A DNA stretch of 64,000 nucleotides from Myxococcaceae bacterium (lineage in GTDB: Bacteria > Myxococcota > Myxococcia > Myxococcales > Myxococcaceae), in the NCBI GenBank assembly GCA_019686135.1, contig JADGHL010000004.1, forward strand, positions 1-64,000, given 5' to 3'. Numbering within the stretch: position 1 is the first letter of the stretch; the number at the start of each line of letters is the position of its first letter. The translations under genes were made by a program, and so were the position numbers. Below the pieces are notes generated by a model. That model worked only from the letters and a program-made list of their open reading frames with translations, searched no databases and was not told the origin of the DNA. Positions 62,784 through 64,000 of the stretch are shown here, piece after piece.

Positions 62784-63913
62784 TGAAGGTCAAGAGGATC
62801 ATCCTGGGTGCGTGGGTCGCGGCGCTGGCGGTGTCCGGCGGCGTGGCGTTCGCGCAGCACGGCGGCGGCGAGCACGGGACGGAGGCGGCGCCCGCCGCGC
62901 ACGAGGAGAAGCAGGACGTCTCCGGCTTCATCTTCCACCACGTGGCGGACGCCAACGAGTTCGAGCTCGAGATCCCGCTCAACCACCACGCCAACAAGGT
63001 CCTCCACTTCCCGCAGATCTGGATCCCCATCAAATCCGGCGCGGTGTGCCCGGCAAACTCGGGCTTCCAAATCACCGGCGCGAACGAGGGCGGCGGCCAT
63101 CACGAAGCGCACCGCCCCGGCCTGTCCGAGGGCTGCCTCGATCTCTCCCCCACCAAGCACGTGATGATGCTGGTGCTCGCGTCGATCGTGCTGGTGCTGC
63201 TGTTCGTGCTCGGCACGCACAAGGACAAGAACCAGCTCGTCCCGAAGGGCCGCCTCGCCAACGCGCTGGAGATGCTGGTGGTGTTCGCGCGGGACGAGAT
63301 CGCCATCAAGAACATCGGCAAGGAGGAGGGCCCGCGGTACGTGCCCTACATCCTCTCGGTGTTCTTCTTCATCCTGTTCGTGAACCTGTGGGGCCTCGTG
63401 CCGGAGATGGCCACCGCCACCGGCAACATCGGCGTCACCGCGGCGCTGGCCGCCATCACCTTCGTACTCACGCAGATCGCGTCGATCCGGTCCGCAGGCG
63501 TGGTGGGCTTCCTCAAGCACCTCACCGGCGGCGTGCACTGGCTGTTGTGGCCGATCATGGTCCCGGTGGAGATCCTCGGCCTGTTCACCAAGCCCTTCGC
63601 GTTGACGATGCGTCTGTTCGCCAACATGGTCGCCGGGCACGTGGTGATCTTCTTCCTGCTGGGCCTGATCTTCATCATGGGCTCGGTCGCGTGGGCGGGG
63701 ATCGCGGTGCCCTTCGCGCTGGCCATCTACATGCTGGAGATCTTCGTCGCCTTCCTGCAGGCGTACATCTTCGCGCTGCTCTCCGCGCTCTTCATCGGGA
63801 TGGGCGTGGCGATGGGCCACCACGATCACGGCGACGCCCACGAGCACGGCCACGCGCCGGAAGGCGCGCACAGCCACGACCACGGCGCCGCCCACCAGCT
63901 TTCGGGCGGGTAG
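62780..63913 (+). CDS. atpB: F0 ATP synthase subunit a
   Basis: Two ATG codons (62780, 62783) open a 377-residue protein. It has an N-terminal signal-like helix ([20 protein letters not shown]), a His-rich periplasmic stretch, and the subunit a core: [40 protein letters not shown] with the essential Arg in MRLFANM, and [20 protein letters not shown]. The C-terminus is strongly His-rich ([20 protein letters not shown]). The long N-terminal extension (about 110 residues before the first core helix) occurs in some deltaproteobacterial AtpB. It conducts protons against the c-ring. A hairpin with 7-bp stem (63904-63910 with 63915-63921) encloses its stop codon. Confidence 0.94.
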   Translation: MMKVKRIILGAWVAALAVSGGVAFAQHGGGEHGTEAAPAAHEEKQDVSGFIFHHVADANEFELEIPLNHHANKVLHFPQIWIPIKSGAVCPANSGFQITGANEGGGHHEAHRPGLSEGCLDLSPTKHVMMLVLASIVLVLLFVLGTHKDKNQLVPKGRLANALEMLVVFARDEIAIKNIGKEEGPRYVPYILSVFFFILFVNLWGLVPEMATATGNIGVTAALAAITFVLTQIASIRSAGVVGFLKHLTGGVHWLLWPIMVPVEILGLFTKPFALTMRLFANMVAGHVVIFFLLGLIFIMGSVAWAGIAVPFALAIYMLEIFVAFLQAYIFALLSALFIGMGVAMGHHDHGDAHEHGHAPEGAHSHDHGAAHQLSGG

Positions 63914-63930
63914 TCCCGCCCCAAAAGGAC

Positions 63931-63953
63931 CCGCCGGTCACAGTGGCCGGCGG
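63931..63953 (+). promoter_or_regulatory. Hairpin overlapping the next gene's ribosome site
   Basis: CCGCCGGTCA (63931-63940) pairs with TGGCCGGCGG (63944-63953) through ten pairs, one of them T-G, around a CAG loop. The last two paired bases are the first two of GGAGG (63952-63956), the Shine-Dalgarno of the ATG at 63964. The hairpin may protect or tune translation of the next atp gene, for which high expression is usual. This is based on pairing alone. Confidence 0.45.
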
Positions 63954-63963
63954 AGGTAGTCAG

Positions 63964-64000
63964 ATGGGCTTTTCGACCCCCCCGACAAGCGGGTCCGCAT
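63964..64000 (+). CDS. Start of the next gene, cut by the window edge
   Basis: ATG 63964 stands seven bases after GGAGG and begins MGFSTPPTSGSA before the window ends. Position right after atpB predicts subunit c (atpE), but twelve residues are too few to test this. Confidence 0.4.
   Translation, partial: MGFSTPPTSGSA

Overview
The window looks like a chromosomal piece of a high-GC member of the Myxococcota (the former deltaproteobacterial myxobacteria). Lineage signs read from the sequence are a DUF2378 protein, an MXAN_5187-type protein, five secreted proteins with MopE-type Asp/Cys-rich motifs (one ending in a MYXO-CTERM-like Cys-TM-Arg tail), an FHA-linked sigma-54 activator, a Hanks-type Ser/Thr kinase with a C-terminal membrane anchor, and the DUF1592/DUF1552 gene pair. 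Housekeeping anchors are ileS, hemL, a kdsC-type phosphatase, lgt, two lspA genes and the start of an atp operon. No rRNA, tRNA, CRISPR array or intact insertion sequence was seen.

Layout. 1-4.3 kb: two MopE/CXXCH secreted proteins, a DsbA-family protein, a RimK-type ligase and a DUF2200 protein, all on the minus strand. 4.4-6.1 kb: two decayed genes, the second of the Uma2 family. 6.2-7.7 kb: FHA sigma-54 activator. 8.0-11.4 kb: a minus-strand redox module with a RegB/RegA two-component pair, a YtkA-like lipoprotein, an outer-membrane barrel and the C-terminal stub of a TonB-dependent receptor. 11.7-12.8 kb: a peroxiredoxin whose peroxidatic cysteine codon is UGA, diverging from an OsmC-type peroxidase. 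12.9-20 kb: a membrane protein, a LysR regulator, a lipoprotein and a giant CheB-CheR-PAS-PAS-kinase hybrid. 20.2-21.4 kb: a deletion scar joining an Mrr nuclease to a DUF4276 protein. 21.5-29.1 kb: a beta-helix protein, a TadE-containing secretion-type operon, DUF1697, and DUF1552/DUF1592. 29.5-32.6 kb: DUF2378 and a fused oxoamine synthase-acyltransferase. 33.5-39.3 kb: a short-chain dehydrogenase, ileS, a PIN-toxin remnant and a radical SAM pair. 39.8-42.3 kb: envelope and membrane-stress type proteins. 42.5-47.3 kb: lspA, lspA, a ClC channel and lgt. 47.5-53.6 kb: TSUP/DUF1634, a run of cell-envelope genes and hemL. 53.6-54.8 kb: a frameshifted flavoprotein fused at a scar to a cyclase stub. 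55-62 kb: an NlpC lipoprotein, then a kinase-MopE-PEGA-MopE-MopE operon. 62.1-64 kb: atpZ, atpI, atpB and the start of the next gene.

The most interesting observation is at 11714-12151. An uninterrupted BCP/PrxQ-type peroxiredoxin frame carries TGA exactly where TPGC has its catalytic cysteine, followed 17 nt later by a GC-rich hairpin with a G-first GUU loop. These are the requirements of a bacterial selenocysteine insertion element, so the gene is best read as a selenoprotein that ordinary gene callers would split or discard.

Second-tier observations are a canonical A AAA AAC heptamer exactly in phase at the frame switch of the flavoprotein; a serine-palmitoyltransferase-like/GNAT fusion that could make a ceramide-type lipid; loss of the CheB catalytic Ser and His in the CheB-CheR hybrid; and a radical SAM enzyme translationally coupled to an unrecognised protein. 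Several single-base frame breaks occur in otherwise well-conserved genes, so some may be assembly or read errors rather than biology.
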